The notes: generated by a model from the sequence alone, not told the origin. Positions 1 to 8,890 are shown, counted from the stretch's first letter. The stretch is 64,000 nucleotides of DNA from Anaerosolibacter sp. (GCF_029240175.1 NZ_JARBTM010000020.1:19665-83664), one strand, 5' to 3'. Numbers and translations are program-made.

Positions 1-718
1 AACAGCTGCAGGTCATACAGACAAAGTTGCATCTGCCGCATGCAATACATCTTTGAGCATATTCCTTCCACATATCATCCTCAAAAGTCTCTGTTGTAAT
101 TTGCTCAATATCAGGAAGCTTAACATTCACTAGATTTTCCTGGATAAACGTAGGCTCAAAATTTACAAACTCTCCCTTTTCTTGAAAGGCATTTATCAAG
201 GCTTCATCCTTGATCTCTACAAGCATATCATCACCAAAGCGAATGGCCGCTGCATACTTTTCTGTTTTATTGGCATCCATGGAAACACAGAAACAGTTAT
301 CAAATCCTTCGATGCACTCTATCATGAAAAATTTAACCTTTTCTCTAAGACGCTCATAATAGATGTCCTTATCCTCTCCATTTTCCAGAAAAACCTGGTC
401 TAACCTTGTCACGCCATTGATATCACAAGGCCGCAAGAAGACAATGATCTTTTTCTCGTCATACTTCGGTTCTTGATACTCCCCCTCTGTAAAATAGAAT
501 AGGGTCTGGGTAATTGGAAATAGTATCTCCTTTGGTGAAAAATGAGCTTTTTCATGGATTTCAATCTCATCTAGCCCAGAAACTTCTCCATAACGTACCA
601 CATCCGTATCCGAAAATCGTCCCTCTCCCTTGATGCGGATCGGTGCGTAGATCTTATATTCTTTTCCTAAATCCTTTAACACATCATCAAAGGCCTCTCT
701 GCTTAGTTTCAATGACAT
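1..718 (-). CDS. asrA: Anaerobic sulfite reductase subunit A (partial, C-terminus beyond left edge)
   Basis: The frame reads leftwards from ATG at 718 and is still open at base 1, so the C-terminus lies outside the window. A strong SD (AAAGGGGGAG) precedes the start. About 239 residues are visible, ending in a ferredoxin-like cysteine run, RCIACGRCNFVC, at residues 223-234. This is typical of AsrA, the iron-sulfur electron-transfer subunit of the cytoplasmic AsrABC enzyme, which reduces sulfite to sulfide with NADH. The N-terminal half contains the family-typical FLRPCDINGV segment. It lies downstream of, and on the same strand as, the FNT channel, consistent with one operon. asrB and asrC are presumed to follow outside the window. 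Confidence 0.88.
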   Translation of the reverse strand, partial: MSLKLSREAFDDVLKDLGKEYKIYAPIRIKGEGRFSDTDVVRYGEVSGLDEIEIHEKAHFSPKEILFPITQTLFYFTEGEYQEPKYDEKKIIVFLRPCDINGVTRLDQVFLENGEDKDIYYERLREKVKFFMIECIEGFDNCFCVSMDANKTEKYAAAIRFGDDMLVEIKDEALINAFQEKGEFVNFEPTFIQENLVNVKLPDIEQITTETFEDDMWKEYAQRCIACGRCNFVCMTCSC

Positions 719-825
719 TTGCTTCTCCCCCTTTAAAAAATTCGGTTCGCGGTGACCGGTGTACGGTGTCCGATTTTCCCTTCGATAGGCTCGCTTTCCG
801 TGAAACCGTGTACCGTGTTTTTTAG
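719..825. repeat. Intergenic GC-rich repeat between the FNT gene and asrA
   Basis: The gap holds imperfect copies of a CGGTTCGCGGTG / CCGGTGTACGGTG motif and an oppositely oriented CCGTGTACCGTG, so a fold-back is possible in the operon transcript. A related copy occurs at about 27125-27152. It is more GC-rich than its surroundings and looks like a dispersed intergenic repeat. Confidence 0.5.
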
Positions 826-1596
826 CTACTCCTTAGACACATACCAATACATTGCTCCGATAAATAGGGCGCCGCCCACTATGTTTCCAGCAGTAGATGC
901 CAATAGGTTTTTTGCATAGCCTGCTATAGATATCATCGATGGGTCATGGGGTATAAATAAAGCCATTCCCAACAAGGACATATTGGCGATGCTGTGTTCA
1001 AACCCAGCACCGATGAAGGCAAACAGACACCACCAAATGAGGATCAACTTTGCCATATCTTCCTTGGCTCGGGTAGCTGTCCAAATGGCGAGACATACCA
1101 ACATATTACACAAAATACCTCGAATGAAAAGCTGTAGGAAAGGGGCATTCATTTTGCCGTCTGCCACTTTTAGAATGAATTCCGATTGCGGCCCGTTGCT
1201 GATCAACCCTGACTTTGCTACTAAGTAGGCCAAAAACAGTGCACCCAATAGGTTCCCTATATAACTGAAAGCCCATACCTTTGCCGTATCCCCTAAGGTC
1301 ACACGCTTGGTTAAGTTTCCTATGGTCATCACCATATTATTGCCAGTAAAGAGCTCTGCCCCTGCGAAGATCACTAGGGTCAACGCTACGCCAAAGGATG
1401 CGCCCATGATGGCTTTTGTGGCTGGAGAGCCTGCCGCTGCAAAAGGTGCACCAATTGAAAAAATAAGCATAATACCAAAGCCTACGTAGATTCCTGCCAT
1501 GATAGAAAGGATCACATATTTTATAATGCTTTTCTTTAAATACTTTGCCTTGTTTACTGCACTGTCTCCCATTTTGTTTACGGTTTCTAAAAACAT
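826..1596 (-). CDS. Formate/nitrite transporter family channel, probably hydrosulfide/sulfite type
   Basis: A 256-residue polytopic membrane protein of the FNT family (FocA/NirC fold), with about six hydrophobic spans and family-like stretches such as AELFTGNNMVMT and SYIGNLLGALF. The start at 1596 is chosen because GGGTGGAGGAA lies just upstream; a longer frame to 1668 has no SD. FNT pentamers conduct small monovalent anions across the cytoplasmic membrane. Because asrA follows directly, I infer that the substrate is sulfite or the sulfide made by AsrABC, as for the hydrosulfide channel encoded beside asrABC in Clostridioides difficile. Formate or nitrite cannot be excluded from sequence alone. 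Confidence 0.85.
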   Translation of the reverse strand: MFLETVNKMGDSAVNKAKYLKKSIIKYVILSIMAGIYVGFGIMLIFSIGAPFAAAGSPATKAIMGASFGVALTLVIFAGAELFTGNNMVMTIGNLTKRVTLGDTAKVWAFSYIGNLLGALFLAYLVAKSGLISNGPQSEFILKVADGKMNAPFLQLFIRGILCNMLVCLAIWTATRAKEDMAKLILIWWCLFAFIGAGFEHSIANMSLLGMALFIPHDPSMISIAGYAKNLLASTAGNIVGGALFIGAMYWYVSKE

Positions 1597-1743
1597 TTCC
1601 TCCACCCTTTCTTCTTTTACTGCGATCGCTGCAAACCTTTTCTTTGTTATAAATATATCAACTATCATGAGGGGATACTGTGAGGAATATCACAAATCTC
1701 TTGAAATATTATCCATAATCAACACAATGCTTTAAACAGTCAA

Positions 1744-1769
1744 TAAAAAAACGAACATATCCATGTTCG
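1744..1769 (-). terminator. Rho-independent terminator of the 1774-2115 gene
   Basis: Seven-bp stem CGAACAT/ATGTTCG with a four-base loop, followed on the minus strand by a run of seven T. Confidence 0.75.
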
Positions 1770-1773
1770 CTTC

Positions 1774-2115
1774 TTACGCTTCGCTTATATCAATAATATA
1801 TTCTTCCAGTACCTCCATGATTTTATCCATCCACTCGTTCTCTTCTTCACAATCGAAGGGATGTGTCCAGTCTTCTGCTTCTGGGCTTGCGAGGATTGTT
1901 GCCCGGGTAGTGCCGTGGACATTTTCCACATGGATCATGAGCATCATCGGTCGGTTCTCCCGCTTATGAATATGCTCATAGACCATATAGCCAAAGCCCC
2001 TTCCTTGGTCTATGTCGCAATAGTCGCTGTGAATCAAATCCCCGTCAATCTCCCCCATGGACAACTCCAATACTTCCCTTGGGTCGATGGATAATGATAC
2101 GATTCTGGCACTCAT
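1774..2115 (-). CDS. Conserved hypothetical protein, 113 residues
   Basis: A soluble, acidic protein beginning MSARIVSLSIDPREVLEL. SD-like GAGGGGGG lies a few bases before the ATG and a clear terminator follows, so it is probably monocistronic. No catalytic motif, signal peptide or membrane span is visible. The middle contains a basic-hydrophobic stretch (RPMMLMIHVENVHG) and the C-terminus is Glu/Trp-rich. I do not recognise the function. The layout resembles a short clostridial family of unknown function, but that is an impression only. Confidence 0.6.
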   Translation of the reverse strand: MSARIVSLSIDPREVLELSMGEIDGDLIHSDYCDIDQGRGFGYMVYEHIHKRENRPMMLMIHVENVHGTTRATILASPEAEDWTHPFDCEEENEWMDKIMEVLEEYIIDISEA

Positions 2116-2224
2116 GATAGGCCCCCCTCACCGGATTAGCCGGTACAATCTTTTATTTTTATCTATATTCACAACCTATAAAATTGTTGCAATGAAATTT
2201 CACATTTTTGTTATAATAGGAGTT

Positions 2225-2320
2225 GAAGGGCATGGCTATTCGCTACTCGCCGTTCGCTTCTCGCAAGAGATCTTTGTTTTAAGGTTTGGCCATTAGCGAG
2301 TAGCCAGAAGCGAGCAGCCA
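2225..2320. repeat. Imperfect inverted repeat (GCGAGTAGC type)
   Basis: GGCTATTCGCTACTCGCCGT and, about 55 bases later, GCCATTAGCGAGTAGCCAGA are near-complements. Each half contains further short CGCTTCTCG or GAAGCGAGCAGC variants. It lies just upstream of rnhA and looks like a dispersed non-coding repeat able to form a cruciform or hairpin. Confidence 0.5.
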
Positions 2321-2349
2321 AATAAATAATTCAAAGTGAGGTAACGCCA

Positions 2350-2901
2350 ATGAAAACAATCAATATATATACCGATGGAGCTTGCTCGGGGAATCAGCAT
2401 GATGAAAATATAGGGGGATGGGGTGCCATTCTTGCTTATGGCGAACATACCAAGGAACTCTACGGCGGAGAGATAAATACCACCAACAATCGGATGGAAA
2501 TGACAGCCCTGTTGGAGGCTTTGAAGGCGTTATCTAAAGAACGGCTTTCTATCAATGTTTTTTCTGATAGTTCCTATCTTATCGAGTGCTTTACAAAGAA
2601 ATGGTATATCAAATGGCAGGTGAATGGTTGGATGACTGCCAGCAAAACACCTGTAGAAAACCGGGAATTATGGGAAGCTCTTCTTGCCCAGATTGATCGT
2701 CAAAAAGAAATCAACTTTTATCGCGTCAAAGGTCACTTAAATCTAAACAAAGAGGCAGAGCTAAAAAAGTGGTACGCCAAATTTAAGGTGTGGAATGGTT
2801 CTCACTTTTCCATGGATGATTTCCTATTGGCCACGAAAATGAACATCCTAGCCGATGCCCTAGCAAATAAGGGTATGGATACCATAAGGAAAACCCCTTA
2901 A
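2350..2901 (+). CDS. rnhA: Ribonuclease HI with an extended region before the last catalytic Asp
   Basis: Cleaves the RNA strand of RNA-DNA hybrids. The RNase H fold is clear: TDGACSGN at the N-terminus (Asp9), NRMEMTALLEAL (Glu50), FSDSSYL (Asp73), the VKGH loop (His129) and ILADALANKG (Asp169) give the full D-E-D-D set plus the catalytic His. At 183 residues it is about 30 longer than the usual bacterial enzyme. The extra length sits between His129 and Asp169, where E. coli RNase HI has about ten residues. SD GTGAGG lies upstream. It appears monocistronic and faces the opposite way to its neighbours. Confidence 0.9.
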   Translation: MKTINIYTDGACSGNQHDENIGGWGAILAYGEHTKELYGGEINTTNNRMEMTALLEALKALSKERLSINVFSDSSYLIECFTKKWYIKWQVNGWMTASKTPVENRELWEALLAQIDRQKEINFYRVKGHLNLNKEAELKKWYAKFKVWNGSHFSMDDFLLATKMNILADALANKGMDTIRKTP

Positions 2902-2951
2902 ACAGACAGCGCTGTAAAAGGGGCCCTTCATAATTTTCTAGGTTCTATAGG

Positions 2952-3440
2952 TTACTGTAATCCCCCCGGATTACGGGTGTAATTCTTATCAATAATGGCA
3001 TTGGTCAGTTGATAAAGCTGCCCATGATGGGTAGCGCCAAAGGATAATGTCAACACAAATTGAACATTGTCCATACCCCGACTGCCTTGGTAAACATCAT
3101 AGGCACTACCTATATTTTCAAGATGGTATCTTTCCTCAATGCGATCCTTTACTTCATCTACAGCAGCATCAATGAAGTACTCTGCCTGTTCTAAGAGGGC
3201 GGAAGTATATTCTTCCTCATCGTCGCTCATGTACCCTTCTTCTTCTAAGTCATGTTCAATCTCTGTCTCCAGAATAGATTGATCTAATCTTACCTCATAG
3301 GCAAACACATCATCATCATATACAGAATCGCTGATGTCTCGTACTTCTTCAAAATAATTACTATTGCTAACCATCTCTTCAATTTCTCTGCTGCTTATAT
3401 TGACAGTACCGTTCACAATATTTGCTTTAACCTGCTTCAT
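2952..3440 (-). CDS. Hypothetical acidic protein, 162 residues
   Basis: Starts at the ATG at 3440 (MKQVKANIVNGTVNIS), eight bases after AGGAGGG; a longer frame to 3491 lacks an SD. It is strongly acidic in the middle (EEEGYMSDDEEEY), with no signal peptide or membrane span. The C-terminal third (VQFVLTLSFGATHHGQLYQL) is more hydrophobic. It lies just downstream of the export operon on the same strand but separated from it. I do not recognise the family. Confidence 0.55.
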   Translation of the reverse strand: MKQVKANIVNGTVNISSREIEEMVSNSNYFEEVRDISDSVYDDDVFAYEVRLDQSILETEIEHDLEEEGYMSDDEEEYTSALLEQAEYFIDAAVDEVKDRIEERYHLENIGSAYDVYQGSRGMDNVQFVLTLSFGATHHGQLYQLTNAIIDKNYTRNPGGLQ

Positions 3441-3526
3441 GTGCATTCCCTCCTCTTCCATATATATTTCTATAATTGGCAGGAGGTCCATGATTTATAC
3501 CTTGGGTTTTCTAAAATAGTGGGTTA

Positions 3527-4558
3527 CTACTTCATTTGAATCATAACATCTACATTGAAATTGGGCATCAGAAATCCATCGTTGTTATCTATGGAAATCT
3601 CCACTGGAATGATTGTCTCTCCATTCTTCTGTATAGCCCGTTGCGCAATGCGGCTAACCTTCCCCTTATAGCTCCTATCCCTGTTTGCAATTGGGATAAT
3701 CTCTACAGCTACGCCCATGTTCACATCTTTGATAAATTCCTCGGATACCTCAGCTTCTACCACCATGGTGTTCAAATCCAAAATACTTAGTACCTTTTTC
3801 TCTGGACTCACCAAATCGCCGCCTTGGTATCCAATATCATATACCACACCACTTTCCACATTGGCAATGATCGTATTTCCTTCCAGGTAGCTCCGTTTGA
3901 CCTTTTCTTCCATCATTTGCAACTCATAGGAGGCTGAGGCTAACTCTTCATTTTTTATTTTCAAATCATCCCGTTCATTTTTCTTATTCTTTTGAACGTT
4001 TTCTAAATCATATCGTGCATCTTCCATTTCCTTATATAGGGTATCTACAGTGGCTTTGAATTTATCATACTCACCCTGGGCAATGGCTCCGGCTTTTAAC
4101 AATGCCTCTTGGGAAGCCAAATCCTTTTTCCCCTGGTTATACAGCTCCTCTGCCAGTTTCAGTCCGTTGGTTGCCTTCATGATCGCTGGGTCACTTTTCC
4201 CATCATCTATCAAGGTATTTTCAATTTTGTTCTTTTCCAGCTGTAAGATATTTACTTTATGGGCCTTGCTTTTTACTTCTCCTAAATGATCCTTTATGTC
4301 CAGGCTCACAAGGATATCTCCCTGTTGTATGTGTTGCCCCTCCTGAACATGGACCTTCTCCACACTGGAAGGAAAATCTATGACAATGTTTTGGATATCC
4401 TTTGCTTTAATGATGCCAAAGGCCTCTATGACCTCTCTTTCCTTCGGTGCCTCTACCTGATCTATAGTGGCAGCCTCCTCTTTCTTTGCACAACCTACCC
4501 CTAGAAATAGGATTCCTATCAGCACCAGCAGCAATACTTCTTTTATCCTCTGCTTCAT
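3527..4558 (-). CDS. HlyD/MacA-like membrane-fusion lipoprotein (export adaptor)
   Basis: A 343-residue periplasmic-adaptor-type protein. The N-terminus is a lipoprotein signal with lipobox LGVGC (Cys at about 23), so it should be anchored on the outer face of the membrane. A biotinyl-lipoyl-like half (VQEGQHIQQGDILVSLD) is followed by a long Lys/Glu coiled coil, then the second lipoyl half and beta-barrel (GGDLVSPEKKVLSILDL). The start codon overlaps the ATPase stop (ATGA at 4555-4558), showing translational coupling. With the ATPase and permease it forms a MacAB-like exporter; the substrate is unknown. Confidence 0.85.
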   Translation of the reverse strand: MKQRIKEVLLLVLIGILFLGVGCAKKEEAATIDQVEAPKEREVIEAFGIIKAKDIQNIVIDFPSSVEKVHVQEGQHIQQGDILVSLDIKDHLGEVKSKAHKVNILQLEKNKIENTLIDDGKSDPAIMKATNGLKLAEELYNQGKKDLASQEALLKAGAIAQGEYDKFKATVDTLYKEMEDARYDLENVQKNKKNERDDLKIKNEELASASYELQMMEEKVKRSYLEGNTIIANVESGVVYDIGYQGGDLVSPEKKVLSILDLNTMVVEAEVSEEFIKDVNMGVAVEIIPIANRDRSYKGKVSRIAQRAIQKNGETIIPVEISIDNNDGFLMPNFNVDVMIQMK

Positions 4559-5232
4559 TTCTCCCACACCTTTCCATCCTTAACATAAACAATGCGCTGT
4601 CCATAATCCGCGGCTTCCCTGGAATGGGTTACCTGTACGATATTTTTCCCTTTTTCCCGATTAATCCTCTGCAGCAGCTCCATCACTTCTGTTCCCGTCT
4701 TGCTATCCAGGTTTCCAATGGGTTCATCAGCCAATATGATATCTGGATCATTGATCAGTGCCCGGGCAATAGCTACCCTCTGCTGTTGTCCTCCTGACAA
4801 CTCCCTAGGCGTATGATGTCGTCGATCCGATAGTCCTACAATTTCCAATATCTCATCCAATCGCTCCCCATAATCCTTCATCTTCTTCCCATCCAATAGA
4901 ATGGGCAGCATGGTATTTTCCTCTACAGACAGATTGGGAATTAGGTTATAAAACTGGAACACAAACCCCACATCTCGTCTACGCATGATGCTTTGCTCTT
5001 GATCCTCCATCTCTGCCAGCTCTTTTCCATTAATCCTAATACTCCCCGAGGTTGGCTTATCCAGCCCTCCTAAGAGATATAGCAAAGTACTTTTCCCCGA
5101 GCCTGAAGGTCCCATGATGGAAACAAATTCTCCTTTATAGATGGCCAGATCAATATTTTTAAGGACTTCCACATCTAGTAATCCTAGTCTAAAAGTCTTA
5201 CATAGATTTACTGCTTGGATAATGGCTTCCAT
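4555..5232 (-). CDS. ABC transporter ATP-binding protein, MacB/LolD type
   Basis: A 225-residue nucleotide-binding domain: Walker A GPSGSGKST at residues 41-49, signature LSGGQQQRVAIARAL, Walker B IILADEP and a switch His in VTHSREAA. The start at 5232 follows AGAGGTGAGAG. It lies ten bases after the permease stop and overlaps the adaptor by four bases, so all three genes form one operon. It powers conformational change in the FtsX-type permease rather than classical transport through the membrane. Confidence 0.92.
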   Translation of the reverse strand: MEAIIQAVNLCKTFRLGLLDVEVLKNIDLAIYKGEFVSIMGPSGSGKSTLLYLLGGLDKPTSGSIRINGKELAEMEDQEQSIMRRRDVGFVFQFYNLIPNLSVEENTMLPILLDGKKMKDYGERLDEILEIVGLSDRRHHTPRELSGGQQQRVAIARALINDPDIILADEPIGNLDSKTGTEVMELLQRINREKGKNIVQVTHSREAADYGQRIVYVKDGKVWEK

Positions 5233-5242
5233 TCTCTCACCT

Positions 5243-7732
5243 CTATTCATATTTGATGGCTTCAATAATGTTTAATCGTGAAGATTTTAATGCAGGACTG
5301 ATGGATGCCACCACGGTAATGATAATTCCTGAAATCATAGAATATGAAAATAGTTTCAATGAATAATGAATCGGAATAGGCGAATCCATAGCCTTTAATA
5401 CGTGGGGCACGATGGAAATCATCAGCAGACCTGTGAGAGCACCTGCAATCCCTCCTATAAGCCCCCCTGTAAATGCCTCTATAAAAATCATTTTGATAAT
5501 TTGTTTTTTGCTCATTCCTACCGAACGGAAAACTGCCAGGGATCTCTTTCTCTCAATAAAGCTAATGATCAGATTATTGAGTACACCAAAGATACCAATC
5601 ACTAGGGTCATGATAGAGAAGCCTTTTAAAATCACAAATAGTTGGGCATTTGAAAGCTTATCATTCAGTTCCATCTGCGTTAGCGTCTCAACCCAGGGAC
5701 TTCTTCTGGCAAACTTTTTCTGCAGTGCTATTTTTATTTCATCATTATTTTTTGATGTTTTAACAAAAATGTCATCATAATAGACTTTATTCATATCTTG
5801 TTTAAGATATTTTGCAGAAATCAAGGCATAATTGCCATTCCACATAAGGGAATTAAAAAAGCCAATGACCTTATAGTCTTTTTTCCCTTTCTCCATTTCC
5901 AAGGATAGAATATCTCCTGCTTCTACCCCGAACTTATCCTTTAAGGAATAGGTCAATATAATATTTCTACCCTCCTCAAGATTTTCCATATCTTCCGGCC
6001 CAATATCGTTTCTCCAATAATTCAAATGCTTGGTCGTATCTACGCCATGGACTAGATTGATTTCACTGTTTGAACCTGCAACATCAACACCATTTGCCGC
6101 GTAAACACCATAGGTATCCTCTACCCCTTCTACTGTTCGTATCAATCCGTCTACCCTGCGATCTCCCTCAGCTACCCACATCCAAACCCCAAAATCAGCA
6201 TCCTTATAAAAACTCATCAACTCCGTCATAACGCTGTCACTGATGGTATTGATTAATAAAAGACTTGATATGCCAATAGATAGTAGAGAAATATTGTTCA
6301 GAATACTCTTATTTTCTCTTAGATTTTTGGCAGCAAGAATTCCTTCATTTCCAAATAGATAGACATAAAGCTTTTCAAATCCCTTTACAAACCCATTGGT
6401 CATATAGGGGACCAGCATGGTAACAGCCACCCCTGATGACACCATACACAAGGTGCCTACTGCCATCATCATCGTTTTGGGCACTATCCAAGGGGCAACC
6501 AATGCAAAGACCAATAAAGCGATCCCTAGGGGCAATCGGAAAGACTTGCCCTTTTTATATGTGTCAACTTTATTTAAAACGATATCCTTCACAGATATCT
6601 TGGATACCTTAATAATAGGTATCAAAGCACTTACACAAGATAACACGACTGCCAGCAAAAACGCGGTGATTAATTGCCCTGTTGTAAATTGAATACTGGT
6701 CTTCATTCGTCCCCCTGACCATGGATTATCTGCCATGGTATAGGTCATCGCATACAAAACCCCTACGCCCAATCCACAGCCAAGGAATCCCCCGATAATC
6801 CCATAGGCCATACTCTCTATGAACAATACGAAATCTGTTACCTTCTTTGTGGCACCAATACTCCGAAAAGTTCCTATGACAGGCAATCGTTCCATGGTGA
6901 TTACCTTAAAAGAGGTGTAAATGATAAATATACTCATAAACAACACGATGGTGGTCATGAGCATAAAGGGTGTTGTCATCCGGCTGGCATACCGTTGGAT
7001 TTCTTCCATGGACAAGGGCTCCCGAACCGTATAACGATTGTACGCCTTTTCAAGGGCTGGGATCAAGTTCTCCCGCTCTACTGGGTTTTTTAGCTTCAGA
7101 TAGATAACAGAAGCCTTTCCTCGCTCTCCATATATCCTGCTCAGGGTTTCCCTAGGCATGACGATGGTCACAGTTCTTCCATCTTCTTGGAATGGACCTG
7201 AGGGTTCAGAGACGGCAGCGATTTGAAACCTGTGTTTATATCCATTGATTTCAATATCTATGCTATCCCCTTGGTCTAGGTGATACTTATCCGAAGTAAT
7301 CCGACTCAAGATCATCTTTCTTCCAGCGAAGTCAGCTCCAGTTATAGGTATCTCCATGGAAAAAGGATTCATTTTTTGCAATTCCTCCAAATGAAATCCT
7401 TGAAGATCCAATTGCACCGTTTCATCTTTGGTTGGCTTATAAAAGCCGCTGCCTTGAACTGCTCCCACAATGTATTCCATGTGCTTCTTATATTGTTCTG
7501 CTTTATTTGTATAAAAAAATCTCGATGGGGAGTTTTCTTCCGCATGGATCATCCATTCAGCACTGCCAAAATACTTTTTCATACGATCTACATACATCTT
7601 TTCCATCGTATCTCCTATGGCGCTGGAAGCAAAAAACAACGCTGCTGAAAGCATTACCGAGCATAGAATTAAAGATGTTCTAAATTTTTTCTCCTGTATA
7701 TTTTTCCATATAAACTTAAAGATAATTTTCAT
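5243..7732 (-). CDS. FtsX-like ABC permease with duplicated FtsX domains
   Basis: 829 residues from ATG at 7732 (SD GGTGGTGAAG). An N-terminal transmembrane segment (RTSLILCSVMLSAALFFASS) and a large extracellular domain precede a first FtsX core (TMERLPVIGTFRSIGATKK). A second extracellular domain and FtsX core follow (ERKRSLAVFRSVGMSKKQ), with the typical hydrophobic helices around each. This is the DUF214/MacB-superfamily architecture of Gram-positive exporters of peptides, antibiotics or lipids. It is the first gene of the operon with the ATPase and adaptor. No two-component system is adjacent, so an inducer cannot be proposed. Confidence 0.88.
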   Translation of the reverse strand: MKIIFKFIWKNIQEKKFRTSLILCSVMLSAALFFASSAIGDTMEKMYVDRMKKYFGSAEWMIHAEENSPSRFFYTNKAEQYKKHMEYIVGAVQGSGFYKPTKDETVQLDLQGFHLEELQKMNPFSMEIPITGADFAGRKMILSRITSDKYHLDQGDSIDIEINGYKHRFQIAAVSEPSGPFQEDGRTVTIVMPRETLSRIYGERGKASVIYLKLKNPVERENLIPALEKAYNRYTVREPLSMEEIQRYASRMTTPFMLMTTIVLFMSIFIIYTSFKVITMERLPVIGTFRSIGATKKVTDFVLFIESMAYGIIGGFLGCGLGVGVLYAMTYTMADNPWSGGRMKTSIQFTTGQLITAFLLAVVLSCVSALIPIIKVSKISVKDIVLNKVDTYKKGKSFRLPLGIALLVFALVAPWIVPKTMMMAVGTLCMVSSGVAVTMLVPYMTNGFVKGFEKLYVYLFGNEGILAAKNLRENKSILNNISLLSIGISSLLLINTISDSVMTELMSFYKDADFGVWMWVAEGDRRVDGLIRTVEGVEDTYGVYAANGVDVAGSNSEINLVHGVDTTKHLNYWRNDIGPEDMENLEEGRNIILTYSLKDKFGVEAGDILSLEMEKGKKDYKVIGFFNSLMWNGNYALISAKYLKQDMNKVYYDDIFVKTSKNNDEIKIALQKKFARRSPWVETLTQMELNDKLSNAQLFVILKGFSIMTLVIGIFGVLNNLIISFIERKRSLAVFRSVGMSKKQIIKMIFIEAFTGGLIGGIAGALTGLLMISIVPHVLKAMDSPIPIHYSLKLFSYSMISGIIITVVASISPALKSSRLNIIEAIKYE

Positions 7733-7825
7733 CACTTCACCACCATTATTTTGCAATGTACATTCATATTTACGTGATATTTTTGTCAATGTCTGGCATT
7801 TCACAGATTTATTTCCCAAACTTTA

Positions 7826-7864
7826 TAAAACAAAAGGAAGAAGATATCTAGGACCTTCTTCCTT
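7826..7864 (-). terminator. Terminator of the TPR protein gene
   Basis: Ten-bp stem AAGGAAGAAG/CTTCTTCCTT around an eleven-base loop, followed on the minus strand by TTTTGTTTTA. Confidence 0.8.
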
Positions 7865-7870
7865 AATCTA

Positions 7871-8305
7871 TTACATTCTTCCTTTGTAAATGACTTCTGC
7901 TTCTCTCTCGATATAATCGTTCCTTCTCCCAATGAGCTTCTCAAAGTAATTTTCCATTTCCTCATCCTCTAAGCCGACGATCTCTCGCATGTTGTCAAAG
8001 TTCTCCATCATTTCCAAGCCCATTTCTAAATACGCTCTAGAGATATCCAGCTGGCACCAGCTATAAAGAGAATCATCTTCCGCCTCATATTCATTGATGA
8101 TTTTTTGGTAAATGTCAATGGCTTGGAAGTAATCCCTTAATCCCATATAACCTACCACATCTGCCAAATGCTTCAGGGCCCAATAATATATTTTCTGCTC
8201 TTCACCGGCCTGCTCCATAATTCCTTTATAATGCTCAATGGCTTCTGCCAGCTTACGCTCACTTACTAGCTGCTCACCTTCACGGAATAATTTATTCCAA
8301 TCCAT
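7871..8305 (-). CDS. Tetratricopeptide-repeat-like protein, 144 residues
   Basis: Alpha-helical protein with two or three TPR-like units. The regular helix spacing is seen in KLAEAIEHYKGIM, DYFQAIDIYQKII and CQLDISRAYLEMG. It is cytoplasmic by composition, with no signal or membrane span. Such proteins usually mediate protein-protein contacts. It lies 139 bases upstream of the permease gene on the same strand but ends in its own strong terminator, so it is probably a separate unit. No partner can be named. Confidence 0.65.
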   Translation of the reverse strand: MDWNKLFREGEQLVSERKLAEAIEHYKGIMEQAGEEQKIYYWALKHLADVVGYMGLRDYFQAIDIYQKIINEYEAEDDSLYSWCQLDISRAYLEMGLEMMENFDNMREIVGLEDEEMENYFEKLIGRRNDYIEREAEVIYKGRM

Positions 8306-8657
8306 CCCAATTCCTCCCTAACATCTATTTTACTATTTAATTCTCCCTCGCTACCTAAAATCCTTCCATGTGTCTTTAATCCTATCTAAAGATTCTATCG
8401 ACTATACATTACGTAAACTCCTCTGACTCGTTTTCTGAAAAGGAGAACTGATTTAATAAATTATATATTTTATTCTATGCCATATCCTTTATCCAATCCT
8501 AAAGCTTACGGGTGTTAGGAAATTGGAATTTCAACGGGGTTACAGCCTCTTTTAGGACGAAGCCTCTGCATCCCCTACTCCAGTAGTAGGTACATCTATT
8601 CAAGGCTCTACATTTATTTTAATCAGAATTGCCTATGGAATTAGTCCTGCTGTTGGA
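8306..8657. other. Non-coding stretch upstream of the riboswitch promoter
   Basis: No supported gene. A small hairpin CCTACT/AGTAGG lies near 8573-8590. One frame is open for about 90 codons through the riboswitch, but it has no start with an SD and runs through structured RNA, so I do not call it. Function unknown. Confidence 0.4.
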
Positions 8658-8686
8658 TTGTTATGTAAACAGAACCCCATTATAAT
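8658..8686 (+). promoter_or_regulatory. Sigma-A-type promoter of the riboswitch/pilus operon
   Basis: TTGTTA at 8658-8663 and TATAAT at 8681-8686, separated by exactly 17 bases. Transcription should begin near 8693, just before the riboswitch aptamer. Confidence 0.75.
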
Positions 8687-8721
8687 AATCTTAGAATCGG
8701 ATGAACATATCTTTGAAACAG

Positions 8722-8818
8722 TCTCGACAATGGCAAACCTGATGAAAATCAGCGACGCAAAGCTACAGGGGCTAAGGTGTATCATGGATGCACTAAGCCA
8801 GCCAGTTACCGAAGGATT
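8722..8818 (+). ncRNA. Cyclic di-GMP-I (GEMM) riboswitch aptamer
   Basis: The conserved class I core is present in order: GGCAAACC, a GAAA tetraloop closed by TGAT/ATCA, GACGCAAAGC, GGGGCTAAGG, a variable hairpin, AGCCAGCC and TTACCGA. These correspond to the joining segments, tetraloop and tetraloop receptor of the GEMM motif. It is placed between a promoter and a terminator, ahead of the DUF192-Tad operon, so second-messenger control of the pilus is expected. Confidence 0.93.
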
Positions 8819-8834
8819 TGGGTATTTGTTGCTA

Positions 8835-8875
8835 AGTAACCCTGCCCCTCGGTAAAGGCAGGGTTACTTTATTTA
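8835..8875 (+). terminator. Riboswitch expression-platform terminator
   Basis: Twelve-bp stem AGTAACCCTGCC/GGCAGGGTTACT with a ten-base loop, followed by TTATTTAT. The loop contains TCGGTAA (8849-8855), complementary to the aptamer 3' end TTACCGA (about 8806-8812). A competing pairing that traps the terminator 5' arm is therefore possible. This suggests ligand-dependent termination (OFF with c-di-GMP), but the direction of control is inference. Confidence 0.8.
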
Positions 8876-8890
8876 TAGGAGGTGATGGTA

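Noticed and set aside
8500..8640. Possible second aptamer or gene remnant upstream of the c-di-GMP switch
   Set aside because: No known riboswitch core is present, and the promoter at 8658-8686 lies downstream of it. The open frame there lacks a start. Left as unexplained.
8658..8855. 65-residue plus-strand frame through the riboswitch
   Set aside because: It coincides with the aptamer and expression platform, has no SD, and its start lies in the -35 element.
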